DNA of 64,000 bases from the NCBI RefSeq assembly GCF_038738535.1, contig NZ_CP046128.1:2976001-3040000 (forward strand). Reading direction: 5' to 3'. This document shows, piece by piece, positions 18,283-26,623 of this stretch. The translations under genes and the position numbers were made by a program. The notes beneath the pieces are model-generated. The model was not told the origin of the DNA. It saw nothing but the letters and a program-made list of their open reading frames with translations, and searched no databases. The DNA is from Bacillus pumilus. GTDB lineage: Bacteria > Bacillota > Bacilli > Bacillales > Bacillaceae. Each line of letters starts with the position of its first letter. The first letter of the stretch is position 1.

Positions 18283-18291
18283 ACACAGGGG
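18269..18291 (+). terminator. pdaC terminator with the stop codon in the loop
   Basis: CCCCTGTG and CACAGGGG form an 8-bp stem followed by TTTTC. The TAA of pdaC (18280-18282) is inside the loop. Confidence 0.85.
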
Positions 18292-18297
18292 TTTTCT

Positions 18298-19857
18298 TTA
18301 TGACTCCAAAGACTTCTTTTGTTTCAATAATGCTTGAAATGTCTCTTCCAGCTCCTGAGACGGCTCAATACTTAAACGGCTGAGCACTTCAGACAGCTGC
18401 ATATCAATTAAAAGAAGCTCCTCTTCTCTTTGTGTAACAGCTGGTTTGTCGTCCTTTTGTTTATACGCTTCATATGTGCTGTCAAATGCTTCAATTCGTT
18501 TTTCGTGAACATGGAAAATACGAGTGGCCACCTTCTCAATCAGTCTGCGATCATGGGATACAAACACAACGGTACCCGGGTAATCCTTCAATAGACCTTC
18601 GAGCGCTTCAACTGCCGACAGATCTAGAAAGTTCGTCGGTTCATCCAGCATGAGGACATTGGCATCGCTGACAAGCAAGGACGCAAGCATGGTCTTCACC
18701 CGTTCTCCCCCGCTTAACACCCTAACAGGTTTATGCACATCATCCCCTCGAAATCCGAGTCTCGCTAAAACCGTTCGTACCACTGTCTCATCTTGAACAG
18801 CCTCTTTCAGCGCATTTTGTAAAATCGATTCATCTACCTTCAATCCTGAAAGATCCTGACGAAAATAGCCGAGCTTGACAGCTTCTGAGCGAGACACTCC
18901 GGGATGCCCATTCACCAGCATTCGGAGAAATGTCGTTTTCCCGCTCCCATTCTTGCCGATAATGGCGACTTTGTCCCCGCCTCTCACTTCCACATTTGCC
19001 TGCTTCCAAAGCAATTGATCGCCCGCCTTGCCATCTACATTTTTCACTCGCAAAATAGTACGGCTCGCTACTTCCTTCATTGTATGCTGAGTCATTTGAA
19101 TGGGCTGAATGTCTTTTACTTTCTCAACCTTTTCTAATTTCTCCATCCTTGTCTCAATGGATTTGGCTGTTTTTTGCAGCTTTTTTTGCTTATTTGCATA
19201 GTAGGGCTTTGCAATTTTTGGCCCTGAGGATTTCAGCTTTTGGGATGGCTTTGTTGCTTTGTCGGCTTTTTTCTTTTTCTTTTCAAGCGCATGCTCTAAC
19301 TGTTTCTTCTTTTGTGTATAAGCTTCGTACGCTTCCACCTGCTGACGATGCGCCAGCTCTTTTTGCTGTGCAAATTGCGAGTAGTTGCCTTTGTATTGAT
19401 TAAGCCGTCCATGATCCAGCTCCCAAATCTCCGTACATACCGCATCTAAAAAAGCACGATCATGTGAAACGACAATGAGGGCCCCTTGATAATGATGCAG
19501 CTTCTCTTCCAGCCACTCAATGTGCTCTGTATCTAAATGAGTCGTCGGTTCATCTGCTAATAAAAGGGCAGAAGGACGGTTTAACGCTCTTTCAATATAA
19601 GTCTGGGTCATCTCACCACCGCTCTGTGTGCCATCCGCTTGTTTCAGCTGAGGAAGCAGTGTACAAGTTGTTGTGGCAGCAAACGTGCCACTGTCTGGTT
19701 TCTCTTGCCCCGCCAGCACATGCAATAAAGTCGTTTTCCCGCTGCCATTTGTTCCAACAAGGCCGATGCGGTCATCTTGATGGATGGCAAGCTCCTCAAT
19801 ATCAAATAACAATCGATCTTTTCGAAAAATCTTTAACTGATTGGCTTTTAATAACAT
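18298..19857 (-). CDS. ABC-F ribosome-protection ATPase (Vga/VmlR-type resistance)
   Basis: Soluble twin-ATPase of 519 residues with no membrane domain. The first domain has GLVGTNGSGKTTLLH (about 33-47), a variant signature QSGGEMT and LLLADEPTTHLD. A long Lys-rich coiled linker follows (about 165-235), and the second domain has AIIGKNGSGKTTFLR, LSGGERVKTML and LMLDEPTNFLD. The short first domain and charged linker fit antibiotic-resistance ABC-F proteins, which enter the E site and displace lincosamides, streptogramin A, pleuromutilins or macrolides. The real start is ATG 19857 (MLLKANQLKIF) with AAAGGAGAGG upstream; the frame open further upstream runs through the attenuator hairpin. The exact spectrum cannot be told from sequence. 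Confidence 0.85.
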   Translation of the reverse strand: MLLKANQLKIFRKDRLLFDIEELAIHQDDRIGLVGTNGSGKTTLLHVLAGQEKPDSGTFAATTTCTLLPQLKQADGTQSGGEMTQTYIERALNRPSALLLADEPTTHLDTEHIEWLEEKLHHYQGALIVVSHDRAFLDAVCTEIWELDHGRLNQYKGNYSQFAQQKELAHRQQVEAYEAYTQKKKQLEHALEKKKKKADKATKPSQKLKSSGPKIAKPYYANKQKKLQKTAKSIETRMEKLEKVEKVKDIQPIQMTQHTMKEVASRTILRVKNVDGKAGDQLLWKQANVEVRGGDKVAIIGKNGSGKTTFLRMLVNGHPGVSRSEAVKLGYFRQDLSGLKVDESILQNALKEAVQDETVVRTVLARLGFRGDDVHKPVRVLSGGERVKTMLASLLVSDANVLMLDEPTNFLDLSAVEALEGLLKDYPGTVVFVSHDRRLIEKVATRIFHVHEKRIEAFDSTYEAYKQKDDKPAVTQREEELLLIDMQLSEVLSRLSIEPSQELEETFQALLKQKKSLES

Positions 19858-19893
19858 CCAACCCTCTCCTTTCGTATCAGGAGACATGAAAAA

Positions 19894-19918
19894 GCCTCCC
19901 ATTCTCAGAATAGGAGGC
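19894..19918 (-). terminator. attenuator terminator in the ABC-F leader
   Basis: Minus-strand hairpin with arms GCCTCC and GGGAGGC around an inner paired ATTCTGAGAAT, followed by TTTTT (19889-19893). It ends 32 bp before the ABC-F start codon, so it must be bypassed for expression. It may also end read-through from the upstream transporter operon. Confidence 0.87.
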
Positions 19919-20088
19919 AAAATGGTGTACAAAAATAAGCAGATCAATCCAGGATGACGTGCCGCGTTCCTATCTGAACACACACATCCCCCGTATCAAT
20001 CACCTCATTCTTTGATTCCCAAGCTGTACCATCCTATTCCGAAGCTAAAAAATGAAAACGCAGCAAACATGGCAAACCAATCGTTTGC

Positions 20089-20109
20089 TCACTGCCTTCG
20101 TTTTTTCAT
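20089..20109 (-). CDS. leader peptide MKKRRQ (candidate)
   Basis: A 6-codon ORF, ATG AAA AAA CGA AGG CAG TGA, in the ABC-F leader. Basic leader peptides of this size are common upstream of inducible ribosome-protection and methylase genes. No strong ribosome site is visible (only AAGCAA just upstream). Its stop codon abuts the hairpin at 20072-20088, where a stalled ribosome would change the fold. Confidence 0.45.
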   Translation of the reverse strand: MKKRRQ

Positions 20110-20191
20110 TTTGCTTACAGGTCATAGGATTAGTACTTCATTGCATTGGGTCACCCTTCCGTCGTTTGTTACGTATACGATAAAAGATTGG

Positions 20192-20962
20192 TTATTTTTT
20201 GTCAAGCTGAAATGGCATAAGTGAGTCCATTAATTTCAGCGTAAATGGGTGGACCGCATCAAGCAGTTCATCCTTTTTGCATTCTTCCACTATGCTTCCT
20301 TCATGTAAAAAAAGGAGACGATCACATAGATACACCGCCGCTTCTATATCATGAGTAATCATAAGGATGGTCATGTCTAGCTCTTGTTTTAATGTCTCGA
20401 GCAGCTCCAATAGTTGCACCTGAACAGAGACATCCAGTGAGCTCAGGACTTCGTCTAGTATGAGAATGGCTGGATGCGTTGATATGGCTCGTGCAATGCA
20501 CACTCGCTGGAGCTGACCGCCGCTTAGCTGATGTGCATATTGATACAGCAAAGAAGAGGGTAGTCTGACTTGTTCAAGCAACGATAAAACCTTCTGATCC
20601 ACATTTTTTTCCTGCTTTAACAATCGCATAGGCTCAGCAACGATTTCTTTCACCGTAAAGGAGGGGTGAACAGAAGATCGATAATCCTGAAAGACAACAC
20701 TCATTTTTCCTCGGTTCATCTTTCGCCATGTGTCAGCTGGCTTTCCATCAATCTGTACCTTGCCGCCATCTATTTTTTCTAAACCGAGCAGAATTCTTGC
20801 CAATGTACTTTTGCCGCTGCCGCTTTCACCGACTAACCCGGCACATTGTCCTTTTTCGATTTCAAACGAGACGTTTGATATGCGTGGTTTTGACTGCATT
20901 TGTCGAGAGAAGAAACCTTTCTTCTCTCCATGCTTGATGAGGCTATCAGCTGTAATCAACAT
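20192..20962 (-). CDS. NikE-like ATPase of a metal/metallophore ABC transporter
   Basis: ABC ATPase of the Opp/Dpp/Nik family, 256 residues. It carries GLVGESGSGKSTLARILLG (Walker A), LSGGQLQRVCIARAI (signature), LILDEVLSSLDVS (Walker B) and a switch His in MITHDIE. It is last in a five-gene operon and overlaps the preceding ATPase gene by 7 bp. The 3' end contains the -35 of the downstream ABC-F promoter. The metal role is inferred from the NikA-like binding protein and the Zur boxes. Confidence 0.82.
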   Translation of the reverse strand: MLITADSLIKHGEKKGFFSRQMQSKPRISNVSFEIEKGQCAGLVGESGSGKSTLARILLGLEKIDGGKVQIDGKPADTWRKMNRGKMSVVFQDYRSSVHPSFTVKEIVAEPMRLLKQEKNVDQKVLSLLEQVRLPSSLLYQYAHQLSGGQLQRVCIARAISTHPAILILDEVLSSLDVSVQVQLLELLETLKQELDMTILMITHDIEAAVYLCDRLLFLHEGSIVEECKKDELLDAVHPFTLKLMDSLMPFQLDKK

Positions 20963-21774
20963 GGAAATGCCCTCACTCTCTGCTGCTGCCGCAGTGCTTC
21001 AAGAGGCACAGATAATCGGCGCCTCGTCTCAAGTAAATGCTTCGTTTGAGGATGCTCAGGCGATGTGAATACCTTATCAGCTGGGCGATGCTCAAGCATC
21101 TCGCCTTGATGCACCACCAACACCTCGTCAGCGATCGCCTGAACGACGCCTAAATCATGCGAAATGATGATCAAGGCCGCGCCTGTTTCTTCTTTCAGCC
21201 TCTGTAATTGCATGATGACTTCACGCCGATTATATGCATCAAGCGACGCCGTTGGCTCATCGGCAATGATCACATTAGGAGAAAGCATCATCGTGATCGC
21301 AATCATCACTCGCTGAAGCATACCGCCAGATAATTCATAAGGATATTGCTTCAACAATTCATTTGGATTTTTTAAATGAACACGCTCAAGTCCTGCGATA
21401 GCATGTGCTTTCCCTTCTTTTCCTTGTAAGCCCAAATGACGCTGGAACGTTTCCATCATTTGATGACCAATGGTTTCGATGGGATTGAACGCATTCATCG
21501 CATCTTGTGAGATGAAGCCAATTCGTTTGCCTCGCCACTGCTCAGCTGTCTGAGTTGTCAATGTTTCGCCGTCAAACATGATCGCTCCCTCCACTTCTAG
21601 CGAAGAAGGAATCAAGCCAATTAACGCTTTTGCGACGGTTGATTTTCCGCTTCCACTTTCTCCAATAACAGCTAAACAACGTTGTTGCTGTAGGGAGAAC
21701 GTTATGTTCGCCACTAAATCCTTTTGCTGCACTGGATCATGTACGGACAGATTTTTTACGTCGATGAAAAGCAA
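20956..21774 (-). CDS. NikD-like ATPase of a metal/metallophore ABC transporter
   Basis: First of the two ATPases, 272 residues: AVIGESGSGKSTVAKALIG, SGGMLQRVMIAITM and IIADEPTASLDAYNR. It pairs with the next ATPase to drive the permeases. The start is TTG at 21774 with GGGAGGGAG just upstream; the N-terminus lies inside the NikC-like gene, a 38-bp overlap. Confidence 0.82.
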   Translation of the reverse strand: MLFIDVKNLSVHDPVQQKDLVANITFSLQQQRCLAVIGESGSGKSTVAKALIGLIPSSLEVEGAIMFDGETLTTQTAEQWRGKRIGFISQDAMNAFNPIETIGHQMMETFQRHLGLQGKEGKAHAIAGLERVHLKNPNELLKQYPYELSGGMLQRVMIAITMMLSPNVIIADEPTASLDAYNRREVIMQLQRLKEETGAALIIISHDLGVVQAIADEVLVVHQGEMLEHRPADKVFTSPEHPQTKHLLETRRRLSVPLEALRQQQRVRAFPC

Positions 21775-22627
21775 ATGGTCTCCCTCCCTTTTGATTGTTG
21801 TGATGCATGGCAGGGGTCGTGGCCTGCTGAAGGCTGTCTCCTAAAAAGTTCAGCGCCATGACCACAAATAAGATGGCAAGGCCAGGCACAAGCATATGGG
21901 CTGGATGTGTCACCATGACATTCTTCGCTTCGTTGAGCATCATCCCCCATTCCGGTGTAGGTGCGCTCACGCCTAACCCAAGAAAAGACAGAGCAGATAT
22001 ATTTAAGATGACCCAGCCCGCATCAAGTGTCGCAAAGACAGCAATTTCTCCTGAAATGCGAGGAAATAAATGCTTCCTCAGTATGTAAAATGGGGAGCCG
22101 CCAGACACTTTTACATACTGAACAGATGGTTCATTCGCATACTGCAGAACGGACGAACGAATCATTCTTGTATACCAGGCCCATTTCGCTAGGACATTCG
22201 CCAAAATAATATTGAATAATCCAGGCCCCAGTATCCCCACAACAGCTAGAATCATCACTTCTGCTGGGAAGGAGAGCATAACATCACACAGTCTCATCAA
22301 CACGCCATCCACTTTTCCTCGGAAGAAGCCCGCCATGAGTCCAAGTGTGCTGCCAATGAGCATCGTGATACACATCGTCAGCATGGCCGCAAGCATCGTA
22401 GTCCGAATGCCATATAAAAGCCGTGACAATACGCATCTCCCGAGCTGATCCGTTCCGAGCGGATAAGTCAGGCTGATGCCGGCATATTTTTGAAGAATGT
22501 TCGTTTCTGTTGGATCATGTGGTGCTAACACTGGTGCAAACAGTCCTGCTAAAGCGACAAGTGCTAACAGCCAGATAGAAACAACCGCCATACGGTCTTT
22601 TCTTAATTGATGCCATCCTATCATCAT
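21737..22627 (-). CDS. NikC-like permease
   Basis: Permease of the DppC/NikC type, 296 residues. The N-terminal tail with LRKDRMAVVSIWLLALVALAG is followed by about five more helices. The ABC permease loop is near FATLDAGWVILNISALSFLGLG. The sequence PLGTDQLGRCVLSRLLYGIR near residue 55 is a hallmark of the DppC/OppC family. ATG-ATG start preceded by AGGAGG; only 2 bp after the NikB-like gene. Confidence 0.85.
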   Translation of the reverse strand: MMIGWHQLRKDRMAVVSIWLLALVALAGLFAPVLAPHDPTETNILQKYAGISLTYPLGTDQLGRCVLSRLLYGIRTTMLAAMLTMCITMLIGSTLGLMAGFFRGKVDGVLMRLCDVMLSFPAEVMILAVVGILGPGLFNIILANVLAKWAWYTRMIRSSVLQYANEPSVQYVKVSGGSPFYILRKHLFPRISGEIAVFATLDAGWVILNISALSFLGLGVSAPTPEWGMMLNEAKNVMVTHPAHMLVPGLAILFVVMALNFLGDSLQQATTPAMHHNNQKGGRPFAFHRRKKSVRT

Positions 22628-22629
22628 TC

Positions 22630-23559
22630 TCAGACCTCCTTTCGCAACTGCGGATTCATGGTCATTTGCACAACATCAGCCATGAGGTTACACACAACAA
22701 AAAGGAACCCCATCACAAATAAATAGGCTTGAATCATAGGGAAATCGGCATGGAAAATAGCTGTTACACACAACCGGCCAACCCCTGGCCAAGCAAAAAG
22801 ATTTTCAATAATAACTGTGCCAGCAATGAGTTTTGGGATAGACATGCCAAGTGCTGTCACAGCTAATTGAAGTGCATGTCTCATCACTTTCAGTTGAACA
22901 GCCCGTTCCTTTAAACCGCGAGCTCTTGCATAAAAAACAAAGGGCTCGTGCTGAAATTTCAGGATTTGATTGCGGATCAGTCTCACATAGGTTGATAAGT
23001 ACCCAAGTGATAGTGTGACAGCTGGTAGAAGAATTGATTTGAATCCTTCCATTCCACTCGTATTGACCCAATTGAATTTGACAGAAAAAAGCCAAATAAA
23101 CAAAATCCCTAACCAAAAACTAGGCATTGAAGCAGCGATAAACACAAAGGCTCTCAGTACTCGGTCTACCCATGTATGAGCAGCATATGCACAGATCACT
23201 CCGAATAACAAACTCAATACAATGATGAAAAAGAGCGCTGCTCCTGCAAGCTGCAATGTGGCAGGCAGCGCCTCCATGATGAGATCAAAAACTGGCTCTT
23301 GTGTAACATAACTCCTGCCAAAATCACCTGTTAATCCATCTTTAAGCCATGTGGCATATCGTATAAGAAATGGCTGATCTAAGCCTAGCTCCTGCCGCAT
23401 CGATTCAATCATGTCTTCTGTTGGAGTGACTTGATTCACCCGCAAAGCGACCTCAGCTGGATCACTTGCCCGCATCGTCAGCAGTACAAAAGCAAAGAAG
23501 GTGATAAAGATCATGAGTGGGAAAAGCAGTAATATTCGTTTTAAGAGATAGCGTGTCAT
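22630..23559 (-). CDS. NikB-like permease
   Basis: Permease of the DppB/NikB type, 309 residues with six helices. N-terminal MTRYLLKRILLLFPLMIFIT, then RASDPAEVALRVNQVTPTED and GLDQPFLIRYATWLKDGLTG, the periplasmic-side motifs of this family. The GTVIIENLFAWPGVGRL loop, the usual ATPase-contact region, is near the C-terminus. It forms the channel with the NikC-like protein. Confidence 0.85.
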   Translation of the reverse strand: MTRYLLKRILLLFPLMIFITFFAFVLLTMRASDPAEVALRVNQVTPTEDMIESMRQELGLDQPFLIRYATWLKDGLTGDFGRSYVTQEPVFDLIMEALPATLQLAGAALFFIIVLSLLFGVICAYAAHTWVDRVLRAFVFIAASMPSFWLGILFIWLFSVKFNWVNTSGMEGFKSILLPAVTLSLGYLSTYVRLIRNQILKFQHEPFVFYARARGLKERAVQLKVMRHALQLAVTALGMSIPKLIAGTVIIENLFAWPGVGRLCVTAIFHADFPMIQAYLFVMGFLFVVCNLMADVVQMTMNPQLRKEV

Positions 23560-23574
23560 CTTTCTGCCTCCGCT

Positions 23575-25206
23575 TTATGAAGAAAAATACATACGGTCAA
23601 AGGGAATTTCATACTGTGACACATGAAAACCTATGCCTTTCAGGCGCTTATTATAAACAGCCTTTGTCACAGAATAAGAAATTGGGATGTAGACATTTTC
23701 ATCATGGATATACATCAAGATGTCTCGATACATTTGTTTCCGCTTTTGCTCATCTGGTTCTACCAATACTTTCGTAATCGTCTCGTCCAGCCACTTTTTC
23801 TTCTTCAATCCTAACTGGGCTTGATAATCAGCATGCGATGCTACGCGGAACGAAGAAACATAGGTTTGTGGATCATAAGGAAGTCCCCACGATAGCGAGT
23901 ACATCAGATCGAATTTCCCTGTTTTTTGGCGATCTAAAAACGCCTGTTTTTCTTCTCCTCTAATATCCAGCTTGATCCCCACTTGCTTGAAATCTTGTTG
24001 AATGGATTCACTTATCGTTCTTTCACCTGCATTATCGGAATTATAGTAAATGGCGACACTCAGCCTTTTGCCATTTTGATAGCGGTAGCCGTCTTCTTTC
24101 AGCTTCCAGCCTGCCTCATCCAGTAATGCCTCTGCTTTCTCTTTTTGATAGGTTTTCTTTTTCAGCGGGATATCTGCGTAAGGAACGGACGGGGCAAGCA
24201 GCGTATGTGCCACCTGTTCCGTTCCATTTAAAATGCCTTTTGTGATCATCTCTTTTTGAATGGCATATTGAAACGCTTCTCTGACTTTCGGATCTTTTGT
24301 CATTGGCTGGTTTGAATTGATGACGATCGATCTTGAACCAACAGGAGGACTCACGGTCACACCGTATTGACCTGCTTCCTTTAAAGCCTGGAATGAGTCT
24401 CCGTCGATCATGTCGCCATCTGCTCCAAATAAGAGATCAATCTCTCCTTTTTGCAGGGCAAGTAAAATCGTTTGGTGATCCGGCATGACTTTCCACTTTA
24501 CTGTTGAAATTTTTGGCTTTTTCCCCCAGTAGTGGTCATTCGCTTTAAAAACGGCATATTGATTTTTTTTATGTTCCTTTAGCACATAAGGACCTGTGCC
24601 TGCATAGCTTTGAACTCCTTTTGCTGTCGTTCCATCAATGAAGCTTTTTGGAGAAATAAAACGGAAGGGGCGTGTTAAGCCCAGTTCTTCTAACGTAGGG
24701 TAATAAGGCTCCTTTAACGTAAGAACAAATGTATCGTCATCCACCGCCTTTGTGGATTTGATTTCGGATACGAGATTAAGCCAAGCGTTCTTTTCAATAT
24801 TTTTGACGACAGCGTCCATGTTCATTTTCACTGCCTTTGCATTAAAAGGCTCGCCATCTGAAAAAGTCACGCCTTTTCGAAGGTGAAAGGTGTAGGTCCT
24901 TCCATCTTTTGAAATATCCCAGCTTTTCGCTAAGGCAGGCTGAACGCCTTTCTCGGTATTGACGACAAGCGATTCAAACACCATATTTTGAGCGGCCATC
25001 TCTCCACCATATAAATGGGGATTGATGTCCCTTATATCTTTTGTACTTGCATACACCAGCTCATCTTCTTCTCTGTCATTCATGCTGGAAAATGCTTTAT
25101 TATCAGAGCATGATGCCAATAAAAAACATGCCATGACTGAAAACAGCATCAAGGTGTATGTTACATAGGATTGCTTTTTCTTTATGTAAACAGGCTGATC
25201 ACTCAT
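23575..25206 (-). CDS. NikA/CntA-like metal- or metallophore-binding lipoprotein
   Basis: Family 5 substrate-binding lipoprotein of about 543 residues with lipobox LLASCSDN. It resembles E. coli NikA throughout: INPHLYGGEMAAQNMVFESL, RPFRFISP (the Arg region that holds metal-chelate carboxylates in NikA/CntA), GTGPYVL, VADTLFAPSVPYA-like TLLAPSVPYAD, WGLPYDPQTYVSS and DENVYIPISY. NikA/CntA proteins bind Ni, Co or Zn as chelates with histidine or opine metallophores. The two Zur boxes upstream argue for zinc. Start ATG 25206 (MSDQPVYIKK) with GGGGAAG; the frame is open a further 32 codons upstream but that stretch contains the operators. Confidence 0.88.
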   Translation of the reverse strand: MSDQPVYIKKKQSYVTYTLMLFSVMACFLLASCSDNKAFSSMNDREEDELVYASTKDIRDINPHLYGGEMAAQNMVFESLVVNTEKGVQPALAKSWDISKDGRTYTFHLRKGVTFSDGEPFNAKAVKMNMDAVVKNIEKNAWLNLVSEIKSTKAVDDDTFVLTLKEPYYPTLEELGLTRPFRFISPKSFIDGTTAKGVQSYAGTGPYVLKEHKKNQYAVFKANDHYWGKKPKISTVKWKVMPDHQTILLALQKGEIDLLFGADGDMIDGDSFQALKEAGQYGVTVSPPVGSRSIVINSNQPMTKDPKVREAFQYAIQKEMITKGILNGTEQVAHTLLAPSVPYADIPLKKKTYQKEKAEALLDEAGWKLKEDGYRYQNGKRLSVAIYYNSDNAGERTISESIQQDFKQVGIKLDIRGEEKQAFLDRQKTGKFDLMYSLSWGLPYDPQTYVSSFRVASHADYQAQLGLKKKKWLDETITKVLVEPDEQKRKQMYRDILMYIHDENVYIPISYSVTKAVYNKRLKGIGFHVSQYEIPFDRMYFSS

Positions 25207-25231
25207 ATGTACTTCCCCCAAATTTATATTA

Positions 25232-25246
25232 TCGTAATCATTACGA
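25232..25246. promoter_or_regulatory. Zur box 1 (perfect 7-1-7 palindrome)
   Basis: TCGTAATCATTACGA is identical to the core of the Bacillus Zur operator TCGTAATNATTACGA. It lies between the promoter and the NikA-like gene, so zinc-loaded Zur should repress the operon. Confidence 0.9.
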
Positions 25247-25253
25247 TTATTAA

Positions 25254-25268
25254 TCGAAATGATTACGA
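25254..25268. promoter_or_regulatory. Zur box 2 (one mismatch)
   Basis: TCGAAATGATTACGA differs from the Zur core at one position. Its centre is 22 bp from that of box 1, about two helical turns, so two Zur dimers could bind the same DNA face. It lies directly next to the -10 (minus-strand TATTAT; -35 TTGTAT, 17-bp spacer). Confidence 0.82.
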
Positions 25269-25323
25269 ATTGAATAATATCATACAGAAATGGGGAATAC
25301 AATCTCTTTTTTTATCAAAAAAA

Positions 25324-25343
25324 CAGACTCACGATTGAGTCTG
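25324..25343 (-). terminator. glycosyltransferase terminator containing the stop codon
   Basis: CAGACTCA-ATCG-TGAGTCTG hairpin on the minus strand followed by a run of seven T. The TGA stop of the gene lies in the hairpin. Confidence 0.9.
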
Positions 25344-26498
25344 TTTCGTTTGCAACAATTGATCGATCACCCGCAATGCTTTTTCTGTTCTACCTGCTGT
25401 TTGGAAGCTTTCTTCAATTTTTTCAATCCCAGCACGGTACGTGTCACTTCCCAGAACAGATTCCACGGTTTCTCTTAGCTGCTTTGCTGTCAGCTGATCT
25501 TTATCAAGTGCACGGGCAGCAGATAGCTCTGTCAGTCTTTGTGCGACCATCGGCTGATCTTTGTCGATCGGAATGACGACCATCGGAACGTGATAATGAA
25601 TGCCTTCATTGACACTGTTCATTCCGCCATGGGTCACAAACACATCTGTCAGCTCAAGCACTTCAAGCTGCGGTACATAAGGTTCTATCAGAAAATGAGA
25701 CGGCGCCTCTTTCAAGAGAGACCGATCCACTTTTTCACCTGTTGCGAGCACCACTTTTCCGTCAAAGTCGGCAAAGGCATCAATACACATATTAAAAAAT
25801 GCTTCTGTATCCCCAAGTACGGTGCCCATCGAAATAAAGACGACTTTTTCTTGCTCAAGTGCTTCCAGCGGGAAATCATGCTGATCTGCCCTTTTTAGAA
25901 AGCTCGGTCCAATGAAAACAAACGAGTCGTTCACTGCATCGACAGACGGCTGGAAATATTCACTTGTATACACGATATTGAGCTCTCCGCGGTTTTTCAT
26001 GAATTGCATCAAACGCGTTGGCTGAACGCCAAAACGCTCTTGTATGTTTTCTAACAGATGACCGGCTTTCTCATCCTTTCTGTATAGCGGTGTATCAAAA
26101 TGCGCCTCTTGCAGCACAAAAGATGGGTTTGAGCCGATCCCTGGAATTTGTAAGTAATCTCGAACAAGCTCCCCTGCCCCAAACATATCAAAATAGACAA
26201 AATCAAATGAATGCTGCTGAGAAAGTGTTTCCACCACCTCTAAAATATCAAATGATGTTTGCAGCATGGCATGAAAGAACGGCTGCATGGAATCGAGATT
26301 TCCTTCATCCACATGTAATGTACGAATATAGTCTGGATGTTTATGTACGTGAGCTCCTAAGCGTTTGATTCGCTGCTCATAATGTACAGTTGTGACCGCA
26401 TGTACTTCATCTCCTCGATCCGCCCATGCTTTGATGATCCCTAACATAGGGTTCACATGCCCTTCAGCTGGAAATGTAATCAATAAAATCTTCGCCAC
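25329..26498 (-). CDS. macrolide-type UDP-glycosyltransferase (YjiC/YojK family)
   Basis: GT1 glycosyltransferase (GT-B fold), 389 residues. The N-terminus ILLITFPAEGHVNPMLG has the catalytic His region, and the C-terminal UDP-sugar motif is VTHGGMNSVNEGIHYHVPMV with a later DQP. Members of this MGT/YjiC group glucosylate small phenolics, macrolides or flavonoids in the cytosol using UDP-glucose. The natural acceptor cannot be read from sequence. It has its own terminator and no close operon partner. Start ATG 26498 with GAGGAGGGA upstream. Confidence 0.87.
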   Translation of the reverse strand: MAKILLITFPAEGHVNPMLGIIKAWADRGDEVHAVTTVHYEQRIKRLGAHVHKHPDYIRTLHVDEGNLDSMQPFFHAMLQTSFDILEVVETLSQQHSFDFVYFDMFGAGELVRDYLQIPGIGSNPSFVLQEAHFDTPLYRKDEKAGHLLENIQERFGVQPTRLMQFMKNRGELNIVYTSEYFQPSVDAVNDSFVFIGPSFLKRADQHDFPLEALEQEKVVFISMGTVLGDTEAFFNMCIDAFADFDGKVVLATGEKVDRSLLKEAPSHFLIEPYVPQLEVLELTDVFVTHGGMNSVNEGIHYHVPMVVIPIDKDQPMVAQRLTELSAARALDKDQLTAKQLRETVESVLGSDTYRAGIEKIEESFQTAGRTEKALRVIDQLLQTKQTQS

Positions 26499-26623
26499 AA
26501 GAAATCCCTCCTCATTGTCAATTCTCTTCCATGTTAATCATATACAGCCAGCAGGCTCAACAAATACGCCTGTAAAGGGAAGAAATGAGTCTTATGGCCA
26601 GTATTTTAAGAGATGACAAGAAG

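Larger units (their letters stand above)
19858..20191 (-). promoter_or_regulatory. ABC-F leader: promoter, 6-codon ORF, alternative hairpins and attenuator
   Basis: About 320 nt separate a SigA-like promoter (TTGACA at 20200-20205, 17-bp spacer, TATCGT at 20177-20182) from the ABC-F start. In order, the leader has a short ORF at 20089-20109, a stem-loop just after it (20072-20088, GCAAAC/GTTTGC), a second copy of GTTTGC (20063-20068 on this strand) that can replace the first partner, and an intrinsic terminator at 19894-19918. This is the layout of drug-induced transcription attenuation known upstream of vmlR, vga and lsa-type genes. The pairings are visible; the induction mechanism is inferred. 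Confidence 0.75.

Noticed and set aside
19858..19983. N-terminal extension of the ABC-F protein by 42 codons.
   Set aside because: The extension reads through the attenuator hairpin; ATG 19857 has a strong ribosome site and the normal family N-terminus.
19919..20040. T-box-like sequence in the ABC-F leader (AGGAACGCGG and AGGATGGTACAGC resemble AGGGTGGNACCGCG).
   Set aside because: The UGGN bulge sequence that pairs with the tRNA end is not in the right context, there is no Stem I or specifier loop, and the downstream gene is not an aminoacyl-tRNA or amino-acid gene.
25207..25302. N-terminal extension of the NikA-like protein by 32 codons.
   Set aside because: It would cover the promoter -10 and both Zur boxes, and it places hydrophilic residues before the lipoprotein signal; ATG 25206 has a good ribosome site.
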